Source: Planctomycetota bacterium
GTDB taxonomy: Bacteria > Planctomycetota > Planctomycetia > Pirellulales > Pirellulaceae
Reading direction: 5' to 3'
Assembly: GCA_014584305.1 (NCBI GenBank)
Contig: JACTND010000047.1
Location: 1-32,143 of the forward strand
Length of the DNA stretch: 32,143 nucleotides
Shown here: in pieces, positions 24,064-32,143 of the stretch
Position numbering within the stretch: the stretch's first letter is position 1
Layout of the letters: every line of letters starts with the position of its first letter
Made by a program: the position numbers and the translations under genes
Notes under the pieces: model-generated
Seen by the model: the letters and a program-made list of their open reading frames with translations, nothing else
What the model was told of the DNA's origin: nothing
The model's database searches: none

Positions 24064-27000
24064 CTACTCCAGATATCGCGAACTTGCCGGCGCTAGAGCG
24101 ACTCCCCCAGGCCGGAACAACCTGGGCTTCGACAAGAGCCGTGGCTCCAATCCAAACTGGAAACCGAAATTGCCGCGCGTGGCGTCGCCGAAGGCACCCA
24201 GCCGCCACAAGAACGACTCGCCAATATAGACCACGCTCAACGATTGACCCAAGGTGCCAGCCTCACCCAAGTCGATGGACGTGGTTCCGCGGATTCCCCA
24301 TTTGTCACTGAGGCGATACATCGTCGAAGCGGAAATCAAGTTGCTGCTGATCGGGCCTTCGATCATTCGATAACTCAACAGCAAATTGCCTACCTCGGGA
24401 CGATTAAAATGCACGCCGACACTGGCAGTGCGTAATCCTTGCGCGAAGAACTCGAATAAACCGTCGGAAACAAAGCTGACCCGGTCGCCGATATGCCATT
24501 GAAAGTTGTAATAGGTCAGTCCGAAATCGGCACCAAAATTGTCGCGCTCCGCTCGCGGAAAGAACGAGGTCCCAACGTCGAGCGTCATCCAGTCGATGAT
24601 ACGTTCTTGACCGGTGAGTCCGCGTTTGGTTTGCCACCGCTGCCGCACACCCAGCCGCAAAGCCATGAGATCGTCGGCAATCTCCGCCGACCCGGCGGAA
24701 ACCCAACTCTGCATTCCGCGCCGCAGGGCAAAGTACCGTTCGTCGTAGCGCAGCGGCACATCCATGCCGATCGGTACGCCAAACGTATTGAATGCCAAGC
24801 GATGGCGAAAGGCTTCCTGCGCGTCGTCGTCCAGAGGGTCATACAATGGCACTCGGTCCAAATCTTGCGAGGCGTCCGCATATAAGAACTCGGCTTCGTA
24901 CGTGACCTTATGCGCCAGACCATTGACGTTCCACAACGTGCTTTGGATCGTTGGGTCGATGCGCCAGAAAGGTAAACTAGCCCGCATACCGACTTGACCA
25001 TACGCGCGCAATAAGTCGTTTTGAGACAAGTCTTCCTGCCAATAGGTTGCGTCGCCCAAGAGGTACGGAACGAACTTCGTGGGGCCCAGTTGCAACGGTA
25101 GGGCCAATTCGTGCCGCGTCCCCGCGCGCACGCCAGTGGCATCGCTGGCTTCCCAGGCCGTCCAATCAAAGGGCGCTAGATCGACTGGATCCAACGGTGC
25201 ATCGGCGATTCGAAATCGGCCGTAACCCGCATGACTGTGCGCGTTCCAGATCACGCGATTGCCAAACAGCGGCTGACCCAACACATAATGGTCGAGCCGT
25301 GGTAGCCATGATGTCTGCGTAAAGAAGTTGTTGATCTGGTAATCGACAATCAGGTGGTATGACTGTGCCCCCCAGTTGCGCTCCAACCACACACCGGTGG
25401 TCTGGTCTTTTTCCGTATCCCAACGGCGCTCGTAAAACTGCTCCAGGAAGTTGCGATCCGTGAGATAGCCAACCTCGCCTCGCAACTGGAAACCCGGATA
25501 GAATCGATGGCGGTGACGCAACCAAAAATTGCCCCGCCGCTCTTCTTCTGGCGTCAAATTCACACGACCTCGACCCAAGGTATCCAGCCCGCGATCTTGA
25601 ATGAACCAGCTCCGGTAGAATCCCTCCACCTCGCCAGGAATTCCGAAATAGCCGTCGCGCTGATAGTCGGATTCGCTTCCCAATCCCAAGCCGCGATCCG
25701 ATAAATAGTCCACGTTGCCGAGCCAGGTGGTGCGATCCGGCCGATTGCGCATCCCCAAGATCTGGTGCAAGTTCCAAGCGGTTAACGCTTGAAAGCCTAA
25801 AACGCGATCGTTGCTGAAACGAATCCGCTCCAAATATAGAGTCGGATCATTGAGGTTGGCCTGAAACCGCGGCCAATAGAAAATCGGGCGGTCGTTGACG
25901 TAAACGAAATTGTTGCGACCCGTTGCAAAGTAATCCTCGCCGACGGCCACTTCGCCGGTTTGCCAATCAACCTGCGGGGCTCCCGTGCGCGGATCGATTT
26001 GCGGCGTCTCGATTCGGTTAATCTCCAGTGATTGCGCTTGTAGCCAATAACGCGGTACGCCCAGGCGACTGGTCGTGAATGCTGCGCCGTAAGCCTGCAT
26101 GTTGTTCTCGTCCACTTGCTGAACCACGTCGGCTTTCAACCGCACTAGTCCTTGGTAGCGCGGTACCGCGGTCAACATGTCGGCATGGATAATCGTTCCC
26201 CGCTGGTCGTTGACGTGATAATAAACCTGTTCGGCGTGGATGATGCGGTTGCCTTTGGTGAAGACCACATTGCCTTCTAGGTAAATCTCCCATTCGGAAT
26301 CCCCGGCGTAGTTCGTGTTTTGCCAAGCCACAACGTTATCCGCCAACATGACGATTGCGCGTTGGCGGTCGCCGCGAAAGACCTCCATTTGGCTGAGCTC
26401 CGCGCTGTCGATCGCGACGCGCACGCCTCCCGTCGCCCAAAAAATACGTTCGTTGGGATTGGACGGATTCGTTTGGATCTGCAGGTTCAAATCCATCACC
26501 GCGTCGCGGGCAGTAATGTCCACCTGCATTCTCCCACGGGCTGTCTGCCGCGGAGCTGCCGCCGGAGCGCCCGCTTGGAGTGGCTCGCTTTGCACGGGAG
26601 GTCGATACTGTTCGACATTGTTCATGGCGCGCGGTGCGGCTTGGATTTGTCCGGTCAGAGGCGACACCACTTGCGGGCCTATACTCGGCCCCTGTTCGTA
26701 TTGAACCATTTGCACATCGTCGCCTGTTTGCAGGCTCTGCAATGCCCGATGAAAAATCGGTGGCTCCAATCCTGCCAATGGCTCTACCATCGCCGGACCG
26801 GAAACAGCCTGCGTAGTGAACAGCCTCCCCATCCAGACTTGATCAACCAATCGATCACGAATCTCGCGGCCAGAGTCCGAGCTGTTTGCCGCATCCGATG
26901 GACGATCGCGGATGACTTCGACATCGCCTTCTACATACAGAATAACTTTCCTTGATGGCGGTGAACCTAGGCTCCCTAACTCCAGCCCGCCGGTCAGTAT

Positions 27001-27378
27001 CGTAGTTGGCGTTTGTTCAACCCCATCAACGCCAGCGGCATGGAGCTCTGGGTCGCGCTCGATCAAGACCAGCCCCTCTCCGGCGCGAATCTGCAAGGGT
27101 CCCTGCTCGATACGCGCGCTCCTGACATACAATGCCTGAAACGCTCCAGCATCCCAAGTGATTGCTTGCGTTCCATCGATGCGAATCGGGATCTGGGCAG
27201 CGGGCAAGGGAAAGGTGAACTCCTGGCAGTTTCCCGCCCTACCGAGACAGCTCCAGACAACTCCAACTATCCCCATCATCATCCAAAGCCGTTGAGCGCA
27301 AACAATGTCCGGCACCCACGGCACCGGGTCTGTGGTGGTAGCATCGGTTCGCGAAATGGATTTTGCAGTTTCGTTCAA
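24064..27378 (-). CDS. lptD: LPS-assembly outer-membrane protein LptD (OstA-like)
   Basis: About 1104 residues from TTG 27378, a proposed start; the frame is open to GTG 27606 and ATG 27282 is another option. A hydrophobic stretch 'MMMGIVGVVWSCLG' near residues 33-46 is a likely signal peptide. A first OstA-like beta segment is followed by a Pro/Gln-rich linker and a second OstA/LptA-like jellyroll (about 314-454: 'WEIYLEGNVVFTKGNRIIHAEQVYYH'). Residues about 480-1104 alternate aromatic beta strands as in the LptD barrel ('FWLRHRHRFYPGFQLRGEVGYLTDRNF'). LptD inserts LPS in the outer leaflet. It lies downstream of the ExbBD/TonB-like operon and just before dgkA. The cysteines that form disulfides in E. 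coli LptD are not obvious. Confidence 0.88.
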   Translation of the reverse strand: MNETAKSISRTDATTTDPVPWVPDIVCAQRLWMMMGIVGVVWSCLGRAGNCQEFTFPLPAAQIPIRIDGTQAITWDAGAFQALYVRSARIEQGPLQIRAGEGLVLIERDPELHAAGVDGVEQTPTTILTGGLELGSLGSPPSRKVILYVEGDVEVIRDRPSDAANSSDSGREIRDRLVDQVWMGRLFTTQAVSGPAMVEPLAGLEPPIFHRALQSLQTGDDVQMVQYEQGPSIGPQVVSPLTGQIQAAPRAMNNVEQYRPPVQSEPLQAGAPAAAPRQTARGRMQVDITARDAVMDLNLQIQTNPSNPNERIFWATGGVRVAIDSAELSQMEVFRGDRQRAIVMLADNVVAWQNTNYAGDSEWEIYLEGNVVFTKGNRIIHAEQVYYHVNDQRGTIIHADMLTAVPRYQGLVRLKADVVQQVDENNMQAYGAAFTTSRLGVPRYWLQAQSLEINRIETPQIDPRTGAPQVDWQTGEVAVGEDYFATGRNNFVYVNDRPIFYWPRFQANLNDPTLYLERIRFSNDRVLGFQALTAWNLHQILGMRNRPDRTTWLGNVDYLSDRGLGLGSESDYQRDGYFGIPGEVEGFYRSWFIQDRGLDTLGRGRVNLTPEEERRGNFWLRHRHRFYPGFQLRGEVGYLTDRNFLEQFYERRWDTEKDQTTGVWLERNWGAQSYHLIVDYQINNFFTQTSWLPRLDHYVLGQPLFGNRVIWNAHSHAGYGRFRIADAPLDPVDLAPFDWTAWEASDATGVRAGTRHELALPLQLGPTKFVPYLLGDATYWQEDLSQNDLLRAYGQVGMRASLPFWRIDPTIQSTLWNVNGLAHKVTYEAEFLYADASQDLDRVPLYDPLDDDAQEAFRHRLAFNTFGVPIGMDVPLRYDERYFALRRGMQSWVSAGSAEIADDLMALRLGVRQRWQTKRGLTGQERIIDWMTLDVGTSFFPRAERDNFGADFGLTYYNFQWHIGDRVSFVSDGLFEFFAQGLRTASVGVHFNRPEVGNLLLSYRMIEGPISSNLISASTMYRLSDKWGIRGTTSIDLGEAGTLGQSLSVVYIGESFLWRLGAFGDATRGNFGFQFGLEPRLLSKPRLFRPGGVALAPASSRYLE

Positions 27379-27603
27379 ATTCTTTCGTCCCGCCGGACGA
27401 TACTGATAACGGCCTACCCTGCGCGCAACGCCAGCGCAGATTTTCGCGGGGCGGAGTATAGGAACTGCCTCCACTCCCCGCAATACAATCCCCCACCACC
27501 AAAAAGGACAGGCATTGTTGTCAACTAGACGCCCGTAATGTCGCGGTTTCCGGGTTGACCTGGTGTTCAGCTGAGCAGGGGAGGATTCCGACTCTTCCAG
27601 CAT

Positions 27604-27633
27604 CACACCTCTGGTGTGCGTTTACGCACACCA
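27604..27633. promoter_or_regulatory. Competing inverted repeats between the TonB-like gene and lptD
   Basis: A near-perfect dyad, TGGTGTGCGT-TT-ACGCACACCA at 27612-27633, shares its GGTGTG with a second dyad, CACACC-TCT-GGTGTG at 27604-27618. Only one of the two can form at a time. No T run follows on the minus strand. It could be an operator or an mRNA switch in the lptD leader, or a terminator for the upstream operon. Confidence 0.45.
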
Positions 27634-27676
27634 AGTGGATGGCCGAATAATAATGCCTGTCCTTTTGGTTTTGGGT

Positions 27677-30600
27677 TTAGTGGGAGTAGAGGGGGAGGAG
27701 GCGGTGGTTTACCTCGAGGGAGAGGAGGTTCATGGTGGTAACGTAAAGGCGGCCGCCAGCGTGGGCCCAGCGATCGGGGACGGGGGAATATGGATCCCAG
27801 CTACCCGCGAGTTCACCGGATTTGATCTGCGAGTCAACCAACAGGGGATGCAAGTGCCGATTCCATTGATCCCATGTTTCACCCCCTAAGTGGCGCAAAA
27901 CCTGTGTGGCGTAGTACCAATAATACGTATCCCGCTCCAAGGGTGACCGATTGCTCGGCAAATGGCGGAGCAAGATAGCGCCCCCATCGATTAAGCGTTG
28001 ATCGCGCCGGTCCCAGCCCAGGTAGAGCCGCATCAACAAACCGACAGAAGTCATCGATGGCGTCGCCGCGCGGTGTTGCAATTGCGACGCATCGGCGTAA
28101 GGGTCGTAGCGAAATTGCGATTCGTTATTCGGATCGCGCGCAGAGTCCAGCCATTGTTCGATGCCCAACCAGACTTTGTCCTCAACATGGACATCGGCCA
28201 GCCGCGCACTTTGCAAGGCCATCATCATCCAACCTGTTACCGAAGTATCGGTGCGGCGTCCTGTGGGATCAGAATAGTATCTCCATCCGCCATGCTTTGC
28301 ATCCTGTGTGGTCGAGATGAATCGCAAGGCCCGATCGATCGGCTCTCGCAGTTTCGGATCTTGCGTCATGCCGTACGCCTCGGTCAAGGCAAGTGTGGCG
28401 ATGGCATGGCTATACATACGTCGCGGGTCGTCCGGCAAGTCTCGGTCGGAGACGAACAACATTCCATCTCGCGATTGATTCTGCAACATCCATTCCATGG
28501 CGCGTGAAAGTTGTTGGGCATACTTGTAATCTCGATGGGTGTAGCCAGCACCTTGAAAAGCCAGTATTGCCAGGCCCGTCGCCGCCATGTCGCTGGAGAG
28601 GATTTGTCCATGACGCGGATCGTGGCGATCAAAATCCAATAACGACCAACTGCCGTCCGATCGTTGATACCGCGCCAGAAACTCCAAACCCAGCTCGATC
28701 GCGGCTTCCGTAGTCGGACCGGTAGCCGGGGTGCGCTGGCGGCGATCCCGGAAGGCGTCGCTGGCGATATTGGCGTCCGTCGCGGATTGCGGAACAGCTC
28801 CCGCATCGCGGCGGCGGAATCGTGAATCGGATTCGACGACCGCTTCCGTCACATCACGGGCAGCCGGTCGCAGCATGGTTCCGGGCCCGGGGCGAGGATC
28901 GTCCGCCAAACCGGCCGGCCCTGGTTCCGCGGGCAAGTCAAGGCGAATCGACCCCTGACGCACAGCCGCGTCCGCTCCGGGCGATCGCGCATCCGCAAGT
29001 GTTCGTTCGCTCGGACCAGCAGATTTGTTCCCGGCAGAAGATTGGCTTGAGGGTGCCGCTGAAGCTGTAGCGGAGATGGAATCGGCTTGGGGGGCGCGTG
29101 CAGTGCGATTCGGTTGCCGAGAGCCCAACGGCTGCGAATCGGATGACGCCGTCAATCCCTCGATTCCCTTCAACGGCTGTTCGTCGGCTCGTCGCCGCGC
29201 TGCTCCTTCGCCAAGAGCACTGCTTCCGAAATCGGGGCCGCCCGTTGCTTCACTAGGATCACTGGCCGCTGTGTGATTTGTCCGTGGTTGGTCTCCACCT
29301 GCGGACCGTGGCGCGCTTTCTCGCGCCGATGGTTGCGTTTCATGGGCAGACGCGGAAGCACTCGCTGCCATCGGCCCTGACGGAGTCAAGCCAACCTCTG
29401 GAGTCGGTTGCATCGCGTGCGATCCGGCTGCCGAGCGCGCGGCAAGCTGCGGAAGTTGTGCGTCGAACATCGCCGGCGCTGGGTGTCCTCCGCCAGAATG
29501 ACGTTGGGCGGTTGTGTCGGCAGTAAGTTTCGTTTGACCGATATCCAATTCGCTGGTGCCTTGTTCGCTGGCACGTTCTGGAGCGGACCGCTGCGCAACC
29601 GAATCGCGATTGGCGGCGGCGGCTTCGGAAGTAACCGGCGCGGGTTCGGCGCGCGCCGACAAAGGAGCGGGTTGCAACACGTTTGCTTGCCAAGCCGACT
29701 GTGGCATTTGGCTTCCTGTTTGTCGCCCACTAGATTGCGGTTGTTCAATGGATGTCAGCATCGGTTGCGGATCGACACGATGTTCCGAGCGGCGCCGGCT
29801 GGTCGCGTCAGAAGGCGCTGCCGCCAATCCCGCTGAAGGATTGGCCACAGGCTGGGCATTGCGGAACAGTTCCGCGCTGACTCCGCCGGACTGTCCGCGC
29901 GTGCTCGAAGTGGCGGCGACGGCTCGCGATGGCGTCGGTTGCGTTTCCGCGGAAGCGGTTTGAGGGTTCTCACGCGCCGTTGGCGAGGCCATCGTTTCGC
30001 TGGGGATGGCTGTTGAGCGCGGAGTTTGAACCGTGGCCGGGGATTGCGACCACGTCGGTGGCAGGGCCGGAGAGTCGGCGCGCGTGGGTAATCGGACCGC
30101 CAGGGAATCCGGGCTGAGTTGTCGTTGTTGCGGTTGTCCATCCGGAACTTGGCGCGCGTCTGCGGCGGCTGGTGTCCGGAGATTGGGAAGTTCCTGCGCC
30201 TGACGAACAACCGTCGATTCGGTTGGTGTGCTATGCGGCTGTTGGCGAGTGCTGGTCGCCACAGCGGTTTGCGGCAGGACTGTTTGTGCGCTGCGTGCGG
30301 GAGCGCTCGTTTGATCCGGAGTTGGCGTCACCAACTCCACTGTCTGTTCGCGGCGCGAGGAGGAAACGTGGGGAGTCGTTGGCGGGTCGAGACGTGCCAC
30401 TTCCGTCGCGCGCGATTCTCGACTGGAATCGTTCTCAGCGCGCCGATCACGGTTTCGAGTTTCGCTAATCTGTGGAGCAGTAGCTGCTAAGGCGCGGGTT
30501 GGTTCACTCGCCGTGTTTACTGCCACTGTCGGTTGATGTGCCTCGCTCCGCTTCCGTTCGGATAAACTCACATCTTGCCTGGCAACGGATGCGGTGGGGG

Positions 30601-31150
30601 TGCGGCGCGCGATAGGCTGTTCCGTTGGTGACGGTTGATTCTGCGGCAAGTTGCTGGTTGGCAGGGGCTGCGTCGATTCCGCAGAAACGGCTTCGCGCAT
30701 CGATTCGACAACGGGGTCAGGTGCTTGGCGAACCTCGATTTGTTCCCAGATGGGCTGAGGGTCACGTTGGCTGACGATCAACGTCGGCTGCGGCCGTGGG
30801 GGGGATCGTTCGATCATCGGACGTGCGACAGGACCGCCGAAGATTTCGATGATGGCCGACAACAAGAGCGCCAAACAATGTGCCGCCAGGCTGACCACAA
30901 CGCCCAGTTGCATCGACCGCCGCAACCAGCGATTGCGCATCCGCAACAGCGCTCCCAGCGCCACCGCCGCCAGGATCGGCAAGGTAACAAGCGAGGCCCA
31001 TAACCAGGGGCCTCGCAACAGCGCCGTCGCGGCCCCGATCGCCAACCCCACGGTAGCCAAGAGCGCGAGCGCCACCGGCCAAAACTGGTTCTCCCAAGGT
31101 TCCTCGCAAGCGGGTTGAATGCGCCGTATGCTGCGTTGGGTCGAACTCAT
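27677..31150 (-). CDS. TonB/TolA-like membrane protein with C-terminal squalene-cyclase-type alpha/alpha toroid
   Basis: A 1157-residue protein. Helices at about 23-45, 48-68 and 80-103 anchor it. A basic loop (70-78) is expected in the cytoplasm, placing the rest in the periplasm. The third helix contains S87-L-A-A-H91, the S-x3-H signature of TonB and TolA, and is followed by a proline-rich stretch. Residues about 110-810 are low-complexity (Ser, Thr, Pro, Gln, Ala, Arg) and probably disordered. Residues 813-1157 are helical repeats of the prenyltransferase/squalene-oxidase type, with QW-like motifs QRSDGSW (829-835) and Q-x5-GGW (949-956). The cyclase DxDD motif is absent, so a catalytic cyclase role is unlikely. 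It starts 6 bp after exbD. The inferred role is coupling of proton-motive force to a periplasmic or outer-membrane target. Confidence 0.85.
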   Translation of the reverse strand: MSSTQRSIRRIQPACEEPWENQFWPVALALLATVGLAIGAATALLRGPWLWASLVTLPILAAVALGALLRMRNRWLRRSMQLGVVVSLAAHCLALLLSAIIEIFGGPVARPMIERSPPRPQPTLIVSQRDPQPIWEQIEVRQAPDPVVESMREAVSAESTQPLPTSNLPQNQPSPTEQPIARRTPTASVARQDVSLSERKRSEAHQPTVAVNTASEPTRALAATAPQISETRNRDRRAENDSSRESRATEVARLDPPTTPHVSSSRREQTVELVTPTPDQTSAPARSAQTVLPQTAVATSTRQQPHSTPTESTVVRQAQELPNLRTPAAADARQVPDGQPQQRQLSPDSLAVRLPTRADSPALPPTWSQSPATVQTPRSTAIPSETMASPTARENPQTASAETQPTPSRAVAATSSTRGQSGGVSAELFRNAQPVANPSAGLAAAPSDATSRRRSEHRVDPQPMLTSIEQPQSSGRQTGSQMPQSAWQANVLQPAPLSARAEPAPVTSEAAAANRDSVAQRSAPERASEQGTSELDIGQTKLTADTTAQRHSGGGHPAPAMFDAQLPQLAARSAAGSHAMQPTPEVGLTPSGPMAASASASAHETQPSARESAPRSAGGDQPRTNHTAASDPSEATGGPDFGSSALGEGAARRRADEQPLKGIEGLTASSDSQPLGSRQPNRTARAPQADSISATASAAPSSQSSAGNKSAGPSERTLADARSPGADAAVRQGSIRLDLPAEPGPAGLADDPRPGPGTMLRPAARDVTEAVVESDSRFRRRDAGAVPQSATDANIASDAFRDRRQRTPATGPTTEAAIELGLEFLARYQRSDGSWSLLDFDRHDPRHGQILSSDMAATGLAILAFQGAGYTHRDYKYAQQLSRAMEWMLQNQSRDGMLFVSDRDLPDDPRRMYSHAIATLALTEAYGMTQDPKLREPIDRALRFISTTQDAKHGGWRYYSDPTGRRTDTSVTGWMMMALQSARLADVHVEDKVWLGIEQWLDSARDPNNESQFRYDPYADASQLQHRAATPSMTSVGLLMRLYLGWDRRDQRLIDGGAILLRHLPSNRSPLERDTYYWYYATQVLRHLGGETWDQWNRHLHPLLVDSQIKSGELAGSWDPYSPVPDRWAHAGGRLYVTTMNLLSLEVNHRLLPLYSH

Positions 31151-31156
31151 CGATGG

Positions 31157-31570
31157 TCAATCCGGTTCCGTAGTCGCCGAATAACGGTGGATACCGACTT
31201 TTTTGCAAATATCGAAGGCAACTGCGACATATTGCCAATCGGTCGCTTTATCCGCGCGAATCAAAACCGCTTGAGTCAACGGATTATTCGTCTGCGCGCG
31301 ACGCAGAATTTGCTCAACTTGTTCGACGGGGCGAAACTGACCGTCCAGAAAATAACGGCCGTCGCGATCGATATTGATTACCACTTCCTCAGGAGGAAAG
31401 AGCGCGGGAAGGGCTTCGCTGACATTGGGCAGGTCCAACTCCAAACGACTTTCTTCGTCCGAAATCCGGCTGGCGACGAGAAAAAATATCAGCAGGAGGA
31501 AGACGATATCGATCAGCGGCGTGATACTGATGGCTGCGAGCGCTGCGCCGCGTTTGAGTTGGACGGCCAT
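31157..31570 (-). CDS. ExbD/TolR-family biopolymer transport protein
   Basis: A 137-residue protein with one N-terminal helix (about 15-33) and a periplasmic domain. ITPLIDIVFLLLIFFLV contains the essential proton-pathway aspartate, D21. The C-terminal part ('AVLIRADKATDWQYVAVAFDICKKVG') matches the ExbD/TolR periplasmic fold. ATG 31570 was chosen because GAGG lies 5 nt upstream; a longer frame to 31768 overlaps the ExbB gene and has unlikely composition. The gene starts 10 bp after the ExbB stop and ends 6 bp before the TonB-like gene. ExbD and TolR cannot be told apart here. Confidence 0.93.
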   Translation of the reverse strand: MAVQLKRGAALAAISITPLIDIVFLLLIFFLVASRISDEESRLELDLPNVSEALPALFPPEEVVINIDRDGRYFLDGQFRPVEQVEQILRRAQTNNPLTQAVLIRADKATDWQYVAVAFDICKKVGIHRYSATTEPD

Positions 31571-31580
31571 GCTTGCCTCA

Positions 31581-32143
31581 CTAATCTTCGCGCGGCGGAA
31601 CCGGATGGGGCGCTCGGGCTTCCACGGCACGGGGCCGCGTCGGCGTCCGGCGGGTGCCGCTGGACGAACCCCCGGCCTCCGGATCCCGCGGGTCGCGTCG
31701 CAACGGCGGACTATCAATGAACCGCACTTGGCCCTCGTAGCGCTCCAATTGCGGCAATAAGCTGGCAATCATGTCCTCGATTTCGCAGTGCTGTTGCACA
31801 ATCTTGACTTCGAAGAAGTGTGCGGCGACGGCGGCAGGAATGGCGATAGTCAATCCAAAGATCGTCGTCACCAACGCCATATAGATTCCAGAGGCCAACG
31901 CTTCCGCGCGATTATCGCCAATTTGCATCTGCGTGGTGTCATAAAACGCCTGGGTAATCCCCCATACCGTCCCTAGCAATCCAACCAGCGGAGCAATCGC
32001 GGCAATCAAGTTCAACCAGCCGACGGGCTGATGCAAGCGCGTGGCGCTGCGTTGCGATGTATCCCGTAATGAAGTTTCCAGTTCCGCATGAGGCCGACCG
32101 ACTTTGCTGAGCACCGCCCGGAACACCTGGGAAGCCGCCGAAG
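31581..32143 (-). CDS. ExbB/TolQ/MotA-family proton channel subunit, 5' end outside window
   Basis: The frame runs off the window end, leaving about 187 C-terminal residues; an internal GTG at 32126 is probably not the start. Two helices are visible, with the family signatures 'IAPLVGLLGTVWGITQAF' and 'ALVTTIFGLTIAIPAAVAAHFF', which line the proton channel formed with ExbD. The missing part should contain the first helix and, in many planctomycete homologues, a signal peptide and extra N-terminal domain. The last 50 residues are rich in Pro, Arg and Glu and form a cytoplasmic tail unusual in enteric ExbB. It is the first visible gene of the exbB-exbD-TonB-like operon. Confidence 0.9.
   Translation of the reverse strand, partial: SAASQVFRAVLSKVGRPHAELETSLRDTSQRSATRLHQPVGWLNLIAAIAPLVGLLGTVWGITQAFYDTTQMQIGDNRAEALASGIYMALVTTIFGLTIAIPAAVAAHFFEVKIVQQHCEIEDMIASLLPQLERYEGQVRFIDSPPLRRDPRDPEAGGSSSGTRRTPTRPRAVEARAPHPVPPRED

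Noticed and set aside
24041..24208. Upstream extension of DgkA
   Set aside because: It overlaps lptD by about 145 bp. GTG 24040 has a strong Shine-Dalgarno and yields the family length.
27677..31150. Functional squalene-hopene cyclase
   Set aside because: The toroid lacks DxDD and is tethered by a 700-residue low-complexity region to an ExbBD-linked membrane anchor, which does not suit a monotopic cyclase.
31571..31768. Upstream extension of ExbD
   Set aside because: It overlaps the ExbB C-terminus and is Arg/Pro-rich out-of-frame sequence; ATG 31570 has a ribosome binding site and matches the family N-terminus.

Overview
The window looks like a chromosomal segment of a planctomycete, probably near Pirellulales. 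This is inferred from gene content. It has a complete-looking LptD-type outer-membrane gene and an ExbB/ExbD motor with a giant TonB-like partner. It also has a Minf_1886-type protein (a family known mainly from Planctomycetes and Verrucomicrobia), a SEC-C/TPR protein beside a PSP1/RicT protein, and several large fused enzymes. No rRNA, tRNA, CRISPR array, transposase or phage gene was seen, so most of it reads as vertically inherited chromosome.

Layout. 1-1787 (minus): an AMP-forming ligase cut by the window edge, an EamA transporter, and a 43-residue Lys/Arg-rich protein too short for routine gene calling. 1992-2955 (plus): a methionine-rich exported protein with a clear terminator, followed by short repeats (2966-3200). 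3222-4241 (plus): a MobA-MazG fusion. 4564-7569 (plus): a membrane PAS-PAS-GGDEF-EAL cyclic-di-GMP enzyme. 7615-11163 (minus): PutA-type proline catabolic enzyme, transcribed towards it. 11513-12892 (plus): a membrane-anchored protein with an AsmA/TamB-like feel, convergent with 12912-16754 (minus), an LplT-Aas lysophospholipid transporter/acyltransferase/acyl-ACP synthetase fusion. 16976-18933 (plus): a small two-helix membrane protein, a Wzm-type ABC permease without a neighbouring ATPase, and RNase HI. 19097-22057 (plus): SEC-C/TPR protein and RicT in a tight operon. 22352-23466 (plus): Minf_1886 protein, a 46-residue single-helix protein and dihydrofolate reductase, tightly spaced or overlapping.

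23657-32143 (minus) is the most interesting part. In transcription order it encodes an ExbB/TolQ channel subunit (cut by the window end), an ExbD/TolR subunit, a 1157-residue membrane protein, LptD and a DgkA-family lipid kinase. The 1157-residue protein has three N-terminal helices, and the third carries the S-x3-H motif typical of TonB/TolA. About 700 residues of low-complexity Pro/Ser/Thr/Gln/Ala-rich sequence follow, and then a C-terminal alpha/alpha-toroid domain of the squalene-cyclase/prenyltransferase type that lacks the cyclase DxDD motif. This looks like a proton-motive-force transducer with an unusual periplasmic or outer-membrane effector, next to LPS-export and lipid-carrier recycling genes. 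Lipid and envelope themes recur elsewhere in the window (LplT-Aas, AsmA-like protein, polysaccharide permease).
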